A DNA stretch of 61,660 nucleotides from Porphyromonadaceae bacterium (GCA_022840285.1 JALHIE010000012.1:1-61660), one strand, 5' to 3'; positions 30,274 through 40,737 are shown, counted from the first letter of the stretch. Numbers and translations are program-made. The notes: generated by a model from the letters alone, not told the origin.

Positions 30274-30864
30274 ATGATTGACTATATCAAAGGCGAAATC
30301 GCCGAATTAACACCCGCTTCCGTTACGATTGAATGCAACGGGATTGGCTACTTCGCAAATATTTCACTCAACACGTACACCGCACTCAACGGCCAACAAT
30401 CGGTCAGGCTTTTCATTTTTGAATCTATCCGCGAAGATGCACACGTGCTGTTCGGCTTTGCCGACAAACACGAACGTGAAATTTTTCTGCACCTTATCAG
30501 CGTATCGGGTGTCGGCCCAAGCACGGGACGAATGATCTTGTCGTCACTCAGCTCCCGTGAGCTGGAGGCGGTCATTGCTTCTGAAAATGCGGCTGTTCTC
30601 CAGTCTGTAAAGGGTATCGGTGCGAAAACCGCGCAACGCATCATCATCGATCTGAAAGACAAAATCAGGTACACCGGGGAGGGATCAACAGTAAAAATTC
30701 CGGCTGCCCTGTTTGTTTCGGGTGCAGCTCAGGAAGCTGTTTCTGCCCTGGTGATGCTGGGATTTACCAAACAGGCTTCGGAGAAAGCGGTGGCAAAAAT
30801 AGCGAAAGAATCTCCGTCGCTGTCGGTGGAGGCCATTATTAAAGAGGCATTGAAACGGATGTAA
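30274..30864 (+). CDS. ruvA: Holliday junction branch migration protein RuvA
   Basis: This 196-residue DNA-binding subunit recruits RuvB to Holliday junctions. The N-terminal OB fold begins MIDYIKGEIAEL. Two helix-hairpin-helix motifs follow (ISVSGVGPSTGRMIL and SVKGIGAKTAQRIIIDLKDK). The C-terminal RuvB-interacting domain (ALVMLGFTKQASEKAV) is present. The length is normal. It is followed 41 bp later by sprA; this ruvA-sprA neighbourhood is common in the phylum. Confidence 0.96.
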   Translation: MIDYIKGEIAELTPASVTIECNGIGYFANISLNTYTALNGQQSVRLFIFESIREDAHVLFGFADKHEREIFLHLISVSGVGPSTGRMILSSLSSRELEAVIASENAAVLQSVKGIGAKTAQRIIIDLKDKIRYTGEGSTVKIPAALFVSGAAQEAVSALVMLGFTKQASEKAVAKIAKESPSLSVEAIIKEALKRM

Positions 30865-30905
30865 AATGAGTTGTGAGTTGTGTTATCGATCCACTCATCG
30901 GGTAA

Positions 30906-33900
30906 TTGAAAAGAACAGCATTATATAACCTCTCCTTTGTCGTTCTACTTTCGGTCAGTGGAATGCAACCTGTTATTGCTCAACAAGACACCACCAAATC
31001 AAGGTTTCCGGTGCAAAAAACGACCGTTGAAACGGTGGAAGATTTAACCAGGAAATTGCCTGCCGATCTCCAAACACCCTCGAACATAAAAACGGAAGTG
31101 TTTTATGATTATAAAGTCAACCGTTATGTTTTTCAAAACAAAATCGGCGATAAGGTAATAGGAATTCCGTTTACCATGACGCCCGAGGAGTACATGGATT
31201 ATACATTGAGGGAATTGAACAACAGGTATTTCAAGGATAGAAATGCCGTCAGGAAAGAGGAAAAACCCGCGGGCAAGGAACCGTTGCCGTTATTCAACCT
31301 ACGCCAAGGCAAGACGTTGCTGGAAGATATTTTCGGGCCCGGCGGAATTCAGGTTGTCACCCGGGGATCGATAGAACTTAGCAGCGGATTAAAAAGAAAC
31401 GTAATCGACAACCCCACCCTGCCTGAGCGCTCACGAAAGCGAACCCGGTTCGATCTCGATCCACAGATTCAGCTTGACGTCAATGCCAAAGTAGGCAACA
31501 AAATCAATTTCGGACTGAGTTACGACACAGATGCTGCGTTTAATTTCGACGCCAGGCGCATAAAACTCGCTTATCAGGGCGATGAAGACGAAATCGTCAA
31601 ACACATTGAAGCCGGAAACGTGAGCATGACCACCGAAAACTCGCTTATCAGCGGCGGAACGGCGCTTTTCGGTATCAAATCGGACCTGCAGTTCGGTAAA
31701 TTGCGCGTAAGTACTGTTTTGTCACAACAGGAATCGGAATCCCGGACCATCAGTTCGCTGGGCGCAGTCCAGACCACGCCTTTCGAATTCAACGCCGATC
31801 AATACGACGAAAACCGTCATTTCTTTTTAAGCCATTACTTCAGGGACAATTACGACAAGGCACTGGCAAAATTGCCCTACGTCCAATCGGCGGTGCTCAT
31901 AACCCGGATCGAAGTGTGGGTGACCAATAAGCGAAGCAGTTATGACCAGGCACGGAACATATTGGCTTTGGCCGATCTGGGGGAACACGGTGCCATCCAT
32001 AATCCCCTGTGGCTGCCTGCAGGTGCGGATGACGTGCCGCATAACGATGCCAATACAATGTACCGGCAGCTGATCTCGACTTATGTCGCCGCACGCGATA
32101 TCAGCCAAACAACAACGGTCTTTCCGTCAACCGTGGTTATCGGCCGCGATTACGAGAAAATTGAAAGCGCACGGCTGCTGACTTCTTCCGAATATACTTT
32201 CCAGCCTCAATTGGGTTATGTTTCGTTGCGTACGCCGTTGCAGGCAGATGAAGTGCTGGCAGTTGCTTTCGAATACACGTACAACGGGAAAGCTTATCAG
32301 GTAGGAGAATTTTCATCCGATCAAAACGGAGGTGCCCTTTTTCTGAAGCTCTTAAAACCTGTTGCCCTTTCGCCGCAATCCTATACCTGGGATTTGATGA
32401 TGAAAAACATTTATTCACTGGGATACAGCGCCTACGACATTCAAAAAGACCGGTTTAAACTCAACATCACTTACCAGAGCGACACCACGGGCGTTTACCT
32501 GAATTATATTCCCGAAAATGATATCCGCGATCGGCTGTTGTTGAGCGTGATGAATCTCGACAACCTGAATTCAACTAACGATCCCCGTCCCGACGGTATT
32601 TTCGACTTCATAGACGGCCTCACCATTGTGACCAATAACGGACGGATCATCTTTCCTGTACTGGAACCTTTTGGATCACATTTAAAAAAAATGATTGCTA
32701 ACGATGCCGTCGCTGAAAAATATGTTTTCCAACAGCTTTATGACTCTACGCTGACCGTTGCCCGGCAGTTTGCGGAGAAAAACAAATTCAGGATTTCAGG
32801 TGAATACCGGGGCAGCGCGGGCGCTGAGCTCAACCTGAATGCGACAAACGTTACACGTGGTTCCGTACGGGTTGCTGCTAATGGTGTCGCGTTGACCGAA
32901 GGTACCGATTATTCGGTAGACTATATTTCCGGAACGGTAACTGTAATCAATCAGGCGATTCTGGATGCGGGAACACCCTTGACTGTAACGCTTGAAGATC
33001 AATCGACGTTCAACATGCAACGTAAAACGATGGCGGGGATGAACATGGTTTACGATTTCACGAAAGATTTCAGGATAGGCGCCACCGTTATGCACTATTA
33101 CGAAAAACCCCTCACCGTGAAAACTGTCTTTGGCGAAGAGTCGGTAAAAAATACGCTTTGGGGCCTGAACACCTCGTTCAGGAAGCAATCGTACACACTT
33201 ACCCACCTGCTCGACATGCTTCCGTTCGTGGACGCCTCCGCCCCATCCCAGCTGACGGCCAACCTGGAGTTTGCCCATATGATTCCCGGACACTACAGCA
33301 ACAAGTACACAGGCGGATATTCCTATCTGGATGATTTTGAAACGTCCACCTCAAGAATCGACCTACGTTCACCCTACGGTTGGGCGTTGGCATCAACGCC
33401 TTTCAACGATACCTCCACCGGGCTGTTTCCCGAAGCGGCATTATCCAACAACATTGATTACGGAAAAAACCGGGCGCACATGGCGTGGTTCTATATCGAT
33501 GGGCTGTTTACACACCGGAACTCCACGCTCACCCCCACACACATAAAAAACGACAAGGAACAGCTGTCCAATCACCTGGTGCGCGAAATCTACGAACGCG
33601 AAATTTTTCCCGACAAAGAAGCGGTTTACGGTGAACCCCCTACCCTTCCGGTGATGAACATCTCTTTTTACCCCGACGAGCGCGGCCCGTACAACCTCGA
33701 CACCCGCATCGATTCCGAAGGAAAATTGCTTGACCCGGAAAAGCGGTGGGGAGGAATCACCCGAAAAATGGACATCCGCGATTTTGAAGCGGCAAACATC
33801 GAATACATCGAATTCTGGCTGATGGATCCGTTTGTGAACGATGAAACGGGAACTGCCCGTGGAGGCGATTTGTATTTCAACCTGGGTGAAATTTCGGAAG

Positions 33901-36900
33901 ATGTGCTGAAAGATGGAAAAAAGTTTTTCGAAAACGGGTTACCCGTGAACGGTGATGCGGCTGCCGTGGGCACCAGTGTTTGGGGAAAATACCCGTTACG
34001 CCAGTCCACCGTTTATGCTTTCGATAATTCGCACGGAAATGAATCGCGCCGCATTCAGGACGTAGGCCTGAACGGATTGAGTACGGAAGAAGAAAAAGCG
34101 TTTCCCACTTACTCCGCCTATTTGAATGAAATTATTCCCAAACTCTCGGAAGAGGCATTGCCGGAAATGCGGGCAGACAAACATTCATTACTAAACGATC
34201 CGTCTGGAGACAACTTCAGGCATTATAGGGGACAAGAACAGGACCGGGCGCAGCTGAGTATTCTGGATCGTTATAAATATTACAACGGAACCGAAGGAAA
34301 CTCTCTCGCACCCGACGAAGCACAACCCTACTCCACCGCATCGCGCACAACCCCCGATGTGGAGGATATTGACAACGACAATACGCTGAATGAGAACGAA
34401 TCGTATTACCAGTATAAATTACAGCTTCGTCCCGGGAATATGGTGGTAGGCAGCAACTTTATCGTTGACAAACGCGAAGCAAATGTTTTGTTGCGTAACG
34501 GCAAAACGGGCAAGGTGAACTGGTATCAATTTAAGATTCCCATCCGTGAGTATCAGTCCCGGGTGGGTAATATCCGGGGATTCAACAATATCCGTTTCAT
34601 GCGGATGTTTTTGACCGGCTTCGAACAACCCGTTTTTCTTCGGTTTGCCACGCTGGAACTCGTACGCAGTGAATGGAGGATATACACCCAAAGCCTTCAG
34701 TCGGGAGGAACAGTATCGGGATTGGGAAAGCTGGAAGTTTCAACCGTAAGCATCGAGGAAAACAGCGACCGTACTCCCGTGAATTACGTTTTACCTCCGG
34801 GTGTGACACGTATCCTCGATCCCAGTCAACCACAGCTTCGTCAACAAAACGAACAGGCCATTGCGCTGAAAGTGAGCGAGATTGATCCGGGTGATTCCCG
34901 CGCTATTTACAAAAATGCCCTGTACGACCTGCGTCGCTACAAACGCCTCCAGATGTTTGTTCACGCCGAAAGAACGGTGGACGGCACCACCGACCTGCAA
35001 GACGACGAGATGACTGTTTTTTTGCGTATCGGTTCCGACTACAGGAACAATTACTACGAATACGAGATTCCACTTAAATTAACTCCTGCAGGACGTTACA
35101 GTACGAACCTCCCCGATCACCAGGAGACAGTATGGAAACCCGGAAACAGATTCGATTTTCCGCTTGAGTTGCTGACGAACTTGAAATTAAAGCGCAATGC
35201 TGAAAAACGGCGTGGCAGCGGCGTGACTTACCTCACCCCATATTCCGAAGCAGATCCTCAAAAGCCGGAAAACAGGTTAACCGTTGTAGGAAATCCATCG
35301 CTTGCCGAAGTGAAAGTGATGATGATTGGCGTTAGAAATAACTCCGCCACCGCCAAGTCGTCCGAAGTTTGGGTAAACGAACTCAGGTTAAGCGAGTTCG
35401 ATGAAAAAGGGGGCTGGGCGGCACAGGGAAATATTAATCTTGCGTTATCGGACATCGGATCGATAACGGTTTCTGGAAGAAAAGAAACGGTGGGCTTCGG
35501 CACTCTTGATCAGAGCTTGCTGGAACGACGGAACGACGATTATTCATCAATAAGTGTTGCCGTGAAGATGGAACTGGGAAGATTCCTGCCTAACCCGGCA
35601 AAGATATCGGCTCCCCTCTACTATTCCTACTCCAATCAAATTACTGCACCACAATACGATCCGCTCAACCGGGATATTTTGCTTTCGGAATCGTTAAAAA
35701 ATACGCGAAATAAACAGGAACGGGATTCGATCAGCGACCTGTCCGTCACACAAACGCTAAATAAGAGCCTGAACCTGAATAACGTAAAGGTGGATATAAA
35801 GAGCAAGAATCCGATGCCGTACGACCCGGCGAATTTCAGTTTCGGATATTCCTACAGCGAGAACCATTTTCAAAGCCCCGATACCGAATACAACCATAGC
35901 ATCCATCAGCGCTTGCAGGCAAACTACGTTTATGCTCCGCTTGTGAAACCGCTTGAACCTTTTAAAAATTTCAGTTTCAACTACCTGCCCAACAATATCC
36001 AGATCGGTTCCCAGCTGATGCGCAACTACCAGGAAGCACAATTACGCGACCTGAACGCACACATGTCCGGATTTACACAGTCGCAACGGCAGTATTTAAC
36101 GTTCAACCAATACTTCACCTGGGACCGGGATTTTTCGGTTACCTGGGACCTGACCCGAAACCTGAAAACCTCGTTCCGTTCAGGCACCATTGCCGAAATA
36201 GAAGAACCTTATCTGCAGGTAAACAAAAAGCTTAACCGCGACGACTACGAGCTTTGGAAAGATTCCGTGATTCAGAGTATTCAGAACCTGGGCAAACCGC
36301 TCAATTACGAACAAACGGCAGATGTAAGCTACACGCTTCCGTTTGCACAAATTCCCGTTCTGGACTGGATGAGTGTAAGCACGGCGTACCATTCGCGCTA
36401 CCGGTGGGAACGGGGCGCATTTATCCGCGATGAAAAAATCGGAAACATTTTGCAAAACGATTTGTCGCTTACCGTGAACGGACGGCTAAACCTGGTACAG
36501 CTGTACAACAAAATCGGGTTTCTGCGGGAAACCGGCCAACACCTTGACGCAGACGTTGCCCACTACCTGGCACGCAGCCTGATGATGGTGCGCAGTGTGA
36601 ACGTAAATTTCGGCTACAGGTCCAGGACTGACATCCCGGGTTTTGACCCCGCGGTCGGCGATTTTTTCGGACAAAACCATACGCCTGCCGGGCTGATCCC
36701 CGGGCTGGGCTTCGCGTTCGGCTTCGATGGAGGCGGACATTTTCTGGAAAAGGCCGATGCCAACAACTGGCTGGTTAAAAACACAGACAATATATCGCCG
36801 GCTCTATACCAACAAACACACAACATGCGCATGGACGCCACCCTTGAACCGATCCGCGGCCTGAAAATCGATTTGAATGCATTGTATGAAAATAACCGAC

Positions 36901-38012
36901 GTACAGAGATCCAATACATGTTCGACGGAATGCCCAAGGTTTACGGCGGAAGTTTTGCGATAAGCACGTTAACCCTGGCTTCGGCTTTTGAGGACTCCAG
37001 GGCCGGAAATGATTACATCTCCACATCGTTTGACCGGTTCCTGGCAAACCGGGAGATCGTCGCCGGCAGGGTACGCAGCCGGTATCAAAACCACCCCTCA
37101 GGAACGGCCATCGGCGAGGTGGACCTCCATGCGGCAGACGTGCTGATACCCTCTTTCCTGGCAGCCTACACAGGAAAGAATGCTAAAAAAATAGAGTTGA
37201 CCGCTTTTCCCGATCTGTTATCGCTTCTGCCCAACTGGGACATTTCGTACAACGTTTTGCAAATGCTGCCCACGCTCCGGACAAACTTCAAATCACTTAC
37301 GCTTGCGCACAAATATGTTTCGCAATATCGCGTGGGAGCGTTCTCCTCATTCCTCGGCTGGGTACCCCTGGACGATACTTCCGATTTGGGATATGTTCGC
37401 GATATGCTTACCGGTTCGCCTGTTCCGTCATCGCCTTACAACATCCCCGCGGTAAACCTGATCGAAACCTTCAGCCCGCTGATCGAGGCGCGGGGGGTAC
37501 TCGAAAACAACATGACACTCAATTTCCGCATTAACCACACGCGTTCGCTCAACCTGAACATCGCATCCTATCAAATTGTGGAAACGAACGACAACGACAT
37601 GGTTCTCGGGTTGGGTTATCGGTTGCCCGACTTTAACCGCGTCGTCGGTTTCGGCTCCAATTCGGTAAAAGCCGGTCGCCGGCAGACACGCGCAAACCGC
37701 ATCACACAAGACACGCAACAGGACAACCCCGGTAACTTGCCGGAGTTCAATAACGACCTGAACATCCGGGTGGATGTGTCGCATAAAATCACACAGGCCC
37801 TTATCCGCAAGATCGAAGACCGGTTTACACAGGCAACCAGCGGATTAAAGACCACCGCCATCCGCTTTTCTGCCGATTATGCGATGAGCCGGTCTCTCAC
37901 GCTCCGCGCATTCTTCGATAAAACCATCCATGTGCCGTTGGTCTCCTCAACAGCATACCCCACAACTAACACAAGTGCAGGCTTGAGCCTTCGGTTTAAT
38001 TTAAACCAGTAG
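30906..38012 (+). CDS. sprA: Type IX secretion system translocon protein SprA (Sov)
   Basis: This 2368-residue protein is the giant outer-membrane beta-barrel translocon of the type IX secretion system, needed for gliding and surface protein export in Bacteroidota. It has a signal peptide (about 1-25, ending VIAQ), a SprA_N-type early region with LRQGKTLLEDIFGPGG and RSRKRTRFDLDPQIQ, and a beta-strand-rich body to the last strand LSLRFNLNQ. The size matches known SprA/Sov. The start is a TTG at 30906; the next in-frame ATG would lose the signal peptide. The reading frame is uninterrupted over 7.1 kb. Other T9SS components are not in this window. Confidence 0.96.
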   Translation: MKRTALYNLSFVVLLSVSGMQPVIAQQDTTKSRFPVQKTTVETVEDLTRKLPADLQTPSNIKTEVFYDYKVNRYVFQNKIGDKVIGIPFTMTPEEYMDYTLRELNNRYFKDRNAVRKEEKPAGKEPLPLFNLRQGKTLLEDIFGPGGIQVVTRGSIELSSGLKRNVIDNPTLPERSRKRTRFDLDPQIQLDVNAKVGNKINFGLSYDTDAAFNFDARRIKLAYQGDEDEIVKHIEAGNVSMTTENSLISGGTALFGIKSDLQFGKLRVSTVLSQQESESRTISSLGAVQTTPFEFNADQYDENRHFFLSHYFRDNYDKALAKLPYVQSAVLITRIEVWVTNKRSSYDQARNILALADLGEHGAIHNPLWLPAGADDVPHNDANTMYRQLISTYVAARDISQTTTVFPSTVVIGRDYEKIESARLLTSSEYTFQPQLGYVSLRTPLQADEVLAVAFEYTYNGKAYQVGEFSSDQNGGALFLKLLKPVALSPQSYTWDLMMKNIYSLGYSAYDIQKDRFKLNITYQSDTTGVYLNYIPENDIRDRLLLSVMNLDNLNSTNDPRPDGIFDFIDGLTIVTNNGRIIFPVLEPFGSHLKKMIANDAVAEKYVFQQLYDSTLTVARQFAEKNKFRISGEYRGSAGAELNLNATNVTRGSVRVAANGVALTEGTDYSVDYISGTVTVINQAILDAGTPLTVTLEDQSTFNMQRKTMAGMNMVYDFTKDFRIGATVMHYYEKPLTVKTVFGEESVKNTLWGLNTSFRKQSYTLTHLLDMLPFVDASAPSQLTANLEFAHMIPGHYSNKYTGGYSYLDDFETSTSRIDLRSPYGWALASTPFNDTSTGLFPEAALSNNIDYGKNRAHMAWFYIDGLFTHRNSTLTPTHIKNDKEQLSNHLVREIYEREIFPDKEAVYGEPPTLPVMNISFYPDERGPYNLDTRIDSEGKLLDPEKRWGGITRKMDIRDFEAANIEYIEFWLMDPFVNDETGTARGGDLYFNLGEISEDVLKDGKKFFENGLPVNGDAAAVGTSVWGKYPLRQSTVYAFDNSHGNESRRIQDVGLNGLSTEEEKAFPTYSAYLNEIIPKLSEEALPEMRADKHSLLNDPSGDNFRHYRGQEQDRAQLSILDRYKYYNGTEGNSLAPDEAQPYSTASRTTPDVEDIDNDNTLNENESYYQYKLQLRPGNMVVGSNFIVDKREANVLLRNGKTGKVNWYQFKIPIREYQSRVGNIRGFNNIRFMRMFLTGFEQPVFLRFATLELVRSEWRIYTQSLQSGGTVSGLGKLEVSTVSIEENSDRTPVNYVLPPGVTRILDPSQPQLRQQNEQAIALKVSEIDPGDSRAIYKNALYDLRRYKRLQMFVHAERTVDGTTDLQDDEMTVFLRIGSDYRNNYYEYEIPLKLTPAGRYSTNLPDHQETVWKPGNRFDFPLELLTNLKLKRNAEKRRGSGVTYLTPYSEADPQKPENRLTVVGNPSLAEVKVMMIGVRNNSATAKSSEVWVNELRLSEFDEKGGWAAQGNINLALSDIGSITVSGRKETVGFGTLDQSLLERRNDDYSSISVAVKMELGRFLPNPAKISAPLYYSYSNQITAPQYDPLNRDILLSESLKNTRNKQERDSISDLSVTQTLNKSLNLNNVKVDIKSKNPMPYDPANFSFGYSYSENHFQSPDTEYNHSIHQRLQANYVYAPLVKPLEPFKNFSFNYLPNNIQIGSQLMRNYQEAQLRDLNAHMSGFTQSQRQYLTFNQYFTWDRDFSVTWDLTRNLKTSFRSGTIAEIEEPYLQVNKKLNRDDYELWKDSVIQSIQNLGKPLNYEQTADVSYTLPFAQIPVLDWMSVSTAYHSRYRWERGAFIRDEKIGNILQNDLSLTVNGRLNLVQLYNKIGFLRETGQHLDADVAHYLARSLMMVRSVNVNFGYRSRTDIPGFDPAVGDFFGQNHTPAGLIPGLGFAFGFDGGGHFLEKADANNWLVKNTDNISPALYQQTHNMRMDATLEPIRGLKIDLNALYENNRRTEIQYMFDGMPKVYGGSFAISTLTLASAFEDSRAGNDYISTSFDRFLANREIVAGRVRSRYQNHPSGTAIGEVDLHAADVLIPSFLAAYTGKNAKKIELTAFPDLLSLLPNWDISYNVLQMLPTLRTNFKSLTLAHKYVSQYRVGAFSSFLGWVPLDDTSDLGYVRDMLTGSPVPSSPYNIPAVNLIETFSPLIEARGVLENNMTLNFRINHTRSLNLNIASYQIVETNDNDMVLGLGYRLPDFNRVVGFGSNSVKAGRRQTRANRITQDTQQDNPGNLPEFNNDLNIRVDVSHKITQALIRKIEDRFTQATSGLKTTAIRFSADYAMSRSLTLRAFFDKTIHVPLVSSTAYPTTNTSAGLSLRFNLNQ

Positions 38013-38028
38013 AAGCAAAAAAAACCGC

Positions 38029-38880
38029 TTATAAAATCTCATCCGCAACTTTATTAAAATAGTCAATAGACTGCCTGATTTCCGGCAAGTTATTTTCCCA
38101 ATTCGCTTCGTACTCAATAGTAAAATAACCGCTGAAGCCCTGACGTTTCAACTCCTCCATCATTCCTTTCACGTCCAACACTCCGGTCCCCCAAACCACA
38201 TCTTCCAAAGCACCCTCCAGTCCTGCAGAAGCAATATCTTTGAAGTGCATGGCTATGAGCCTTCCTTTCAGTTGCCTCAACGCCGCTATCGGATCAACTC
38301 CCATTCTCCTGAAATGACCAACATCGGCGCTTGAACCCAATAACGGATCTCTTTGTCCAATGTACTTCATCAAAAGTTCAGGATTCCAATAGGAATTTTC
38401 ATTCGGATGATTGTGGGTGGCTACCTTTATTTTATATTGTTTTGCCAGACTTTCCATTACCACCCAATCCTCACGAGCCGGTTCGGCGCTGATAAATTCC
38501 ATTTCCATATTTTTGGCAAACGAGAAAACCTTTTCCCATTCATCGCGCGAAGATGTCCAAACACCGGAAGATACTATTTTCACACCTTTGGATGCGGCCA
38601 GCTTCTTCAATTGCTTTTGTTGTTCTGTTGTTAAGTCATAACCGAAAAGAGCATCACCAAATCCATCTCCCATCTTCTGTCCGGGATAGATCTCAATGTA
38701 ATGCAACCCCGCCTCCCGGGTTTTCTCCAACGATTCCACTACGGAAAACAGGTGAAAGGTATAGGATTGCATGGAAAGCTTCCAGCCTTGCTTTTCCGCT
38801 TTAGTTTCCGTTTTGGACGAGGCAACGCAACCCGGCAGACAGCCGGCTAAAAGGAAAATTAGCAATTTGTTGATCTTCAT
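38029..38880 (-). CDS. Exported sugar phosphate isomerase/epimerase-like lipoprotein
   Basis: This 283-residue TIM-barrel protein of the xylose-isomerase-like (AP endonuclease 2) superfamily has a lipoprotein signal ending in a lipobox near LPGC (Cys18). Family positions are visible: YTFHLF, GLHYIEIYPG, SSGVWT, EFISAEPAREDW, ATHNHPNE, SADVGH and MHFKDI, which supply the metal-binding His/Glu/Asp. Exported epimerases of this kind act on sugars in the periplasm, but the substrate is unknown. It converges with sprA at a 16-bp gap with no clear terminator. It may cooperate with the exported Gfo/Idh-type enzymes. Confidence 0.82.
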   Translation of the reverse strand: MKINKLLIFLLAGCLPGCVASSKTETKAEKQGWKLSMQSYTFHLFSVVESLEKTREAGLHYIEIYPGQKMGDGFGDALFGYDLTTEQQKQLKKLAASKGVKIVSSGVWTSSRDEWEKVFSFAKNMEMEFISAEPAREDWVVMESLAKQYKIKVATHNHPNENSYWNPELLMKYIGQRDPLLGSSADVGHFRRMGVDPIAALRQLKGRLIAMHFKDIASAGLEGALEDVVWGTGVLDVKGMMEELKRQGFSGYFTIEYEANWENNLPEIRQSIDYFNKVADEIL

Positions 38881-38956
38881 ACAATTTCTTTTATAACGAT
38901 ATAAACAGCAAAATCATTTAATAGTTACCGCAACAAATAATTTTCTTGATAATTCT

Positions 38957-39643
38957 TTATTGTCCATTACTTTTCAAGTCAATCAACCCCGCGTTTTCGC
39001 ATTTCATGATGCGTCCGGGAAAAGTTTGGACAATGGAATAGTTATGGGTTGACATAATAACGGCAGTGCCCGTACCGGAAATCTGTTGCAGCAGGTCAAC
39101 AATCTGGCTGCCTGTTTCGGGATCCAGGTTTCCTGTAGGTTCATCGGCAAGGATCAGCAGCGGCGAATTGAGCAACGCCCGGGCAATTACCACGCGCTGC
39201 TGTTCGCCGCCCGAGAGTTCGTGCGGCATTTTGTACGTTTTGTTTTGCATTCCCACCTGCGTCAGCACCTCAACAATACGGTCCTTGATAACTATTTTGT
39301 CTTTCCAACCCGTCGCCCGGAGCACAAACTCCAGGTTCTTTTCTACGGTACGGTCGATAAGCAGTTGGAAATCCTGGAAAACGATACCGATTTTTCTACG
39401 CAGGTAAGGGATCTGTTTTCTTTTCAGGTCCTGTAAGTGATAATCGAAGACGCGGGCATCGCCTGACTCAATCGGAATTTCGGCGTACATACTCTTGAGC
39501 AATGTACTTTTCCCAGACCCTACTTTACCGATAACGTACAAAAAATCGCCCCGGTTAACCTCCAGGTTCACATCACGCAAGATAATATTTTCGTCTCTGT
39601 TGAGCTGTACTCCGGTATATTTTATCAAAAACTCTTCACTCAT
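38957..39643 (-). CDS. ftsE: Cell-division ABC ATPase FtsE
   Basis: This 228-residue ABC ATPase has Walker A GKVGSGKST at 39-47, the Q-loop FQDFQLL, signature LSGGEQ at 143-148, Walker B LLILADEPT and H-loop His200. With FtsX it regulates septal peptidoglycan hydrolysis. No ftsX lies next to it; the neighbours are the DUF4870 gene and the epimerase. A LolD-type lipoprotein exporter ATPase would look similar, but the FtsE-like N-terminus (IKYTGVQLNRDENIILRDVNLEV) favours FtsE. The start overlaps the upstream stop by one base (TAATG), indicating coupled translation. Confidence 0.85.
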   Translation of the reverse strand: MSEEFLIKYTGVQLNRDENIILRDVNLEVNRGDFLYVIGKVGSGKSTLLKSMYAEIPIESGDARVFDYHLQDLKRKQIPYLRRKIGIVFQDFQLLIDRTVEKNLEFVLRATGWKDKIVIKDRIVEVLTQVGMQNKTYKMPHELSGGEQQRVVIARALLNSPLLILADEPTGNLDPETGSQIVDLLQQISGTGTAVIMSTHNYSIVQTFPGRIMKCENAGLIDLKSNGQ

Positions 39644-40120
39644 TATTTAAAAAATTGAATAATAAACGGATATCTCCAGTATTCGCCGTTATTGGCTTTG
39701 ACAGCAGCCAGAATAACAAAAACCAGGTAAAGGATACCTAGAACGACGAGCAACGGAATGCCGATAATGGTGACAGCTAATACTGCACTGTAAATGAGGT
39801 AGCTGATTGTGAAATTCAATATGTTTTTTCCGTGAATATCCACATTGGCATGGGTATCCTTATTGATTATCCACATGAGTACGGGCACCACAAACCCGGC
39901 TAACGGAATTAGCAAACCCGGCTAACGGAATTAGCAAACCCAGCAGTTGGGAAACATGCATCAACATAAGATAAGTGTTTTCTTCCAGTCCGAAAAGAGG
40001 TTTACTGCCCAAAGAAGTTGTTTCATTCAATATCTTCGCCTTTTCGCGTTGGTATTCTTCTTCGGTGATGCTTCCTTTTTCACGAAGTTGGTCCAGGATT
40101 TTTAAATCTTCGTATTTCAT
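39643..40120 (-). pseudogene. DUF4870 membrane protein disrupted by a 22-bp tandem duplication
   Basis: The N-terminal part (from 40120) encodes a SHOCT-like region (EEYQREKAKILNE) and the first membrane segment MHVSQLLGLLIPLAGF. It then goes out of frame at a duplicated 22-bp unit. A second frame resumes LIPLAGFVVPVLMWIINKD and continues through the membrane segments to FIIQFFK at 39643. Removing one copy of the unit restores one continuous protein of about 150 residues with three to four membrane segments, typical of DUF4870. The function of the family is unknown. As read here the gene is broken. It lies in the TlpA-like/DUF4870/ftsE minus-strand cluster. Confidence 0.85.
39891..39941. repeat. 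22-bp tandem repeat, 2.3 copies
   Basis: The unit begins CAAACCCGGC (39891) and ends GGAATTAG (39912). It is repeated exactly at 39913-39934, followed by the first 7 bases again (39935-39941). Since 22 is not a multiple of 3 it shifts the DUF4870 frame, which would be intact with one copy. Confidence 0.97.
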
Positions 40121-40152
40121 GATCTTTTTTGTGTTATGTAATGTATTTAACC

Positions 40153-40737
40153 TTAACTCGTAGCTCTCAGCAACTTGTCAATCAAGGAAACCATTTCGTT
40201 GAATTCCTCTTCTTCAAACAACCGGGTAAGCATCACGATCTTACCCTCCCGGTCAATAATGATGTTGCGGGTTATTCCTGCATCTTTTTCGGCATACAAC
40301 CCGAAGATTCCCGCATCCGGATCCATTCCGACGGGATAGGTAACACCGGTCGCGTCGCGCAACACCTGAATTTTTTCAGCCGGTTCCTCCCGGTCTATAC
40401 CATACAACGCAAACTGGGGATTGGCTTTATGTTTTTGCCATATCTCTTTCTCAATGTATGGCATCTCTTTCCGGCAAACCCCGCACCAACTGGCGGTAAA
40501 TTGCAACATCACCACTTTCCCGCGCAAATCAGATAGTTTAATCTTCTCGCCGTTGGGAAAGGTCATTTCAAAATCGGGAGCCGGATCACCCACTTTTACC
40601 AGGTATTGGCGGTCACGGGTATCCTGAACCTGCAAGGTGTCTTGTTTTTGCGCAAGCCCCACGTTCTTTTTTGCGGATGAACTGCAAGCGCCCCACACTA
40701 ACGCGATTATCAAAACAAAAAGGAGATGTTTTACCAT
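40153..40737 (-). CDS. TlpA-family thiol-disulfide lipoprotein
   Basis: This 194-residue exported thioredoxin-fold protein has a signal peptide with lipobox ending at GAC (about Cys18). The redox site is WCGVC in FTASWCGVCRKEMPYIEKEI, and later family motifs YGIDREEP and NIIIDREGKIV are present. TlpA/ResA-type proteins reduce disulfides in the periplasm, for example for cytochrome maturation; the actual target is unknown. A TATCTTTG -7-like element at 40803-40810 (minus) lies within the end of the VanZ gene upstream and may drive it. Confidence 0.88.
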   Translation of the reverse strand: MVKHLLFVLIIALVWGACSSSAKKNVGLAQKQDTLQVQDTRDRQYLVKVGDPAPDFEMTFPNGEKIKLSDLRGKVVMLQFTASWCGVCRKEMPYIEKEIWQKHKANPQFALYGIDREEPAEKIQVLRDATGVTYPVGMDPDAGIFGLYAEKDAGITRNIIIDREGKIVMLTRLFEEEEFNEMVSLIDKLLRATS

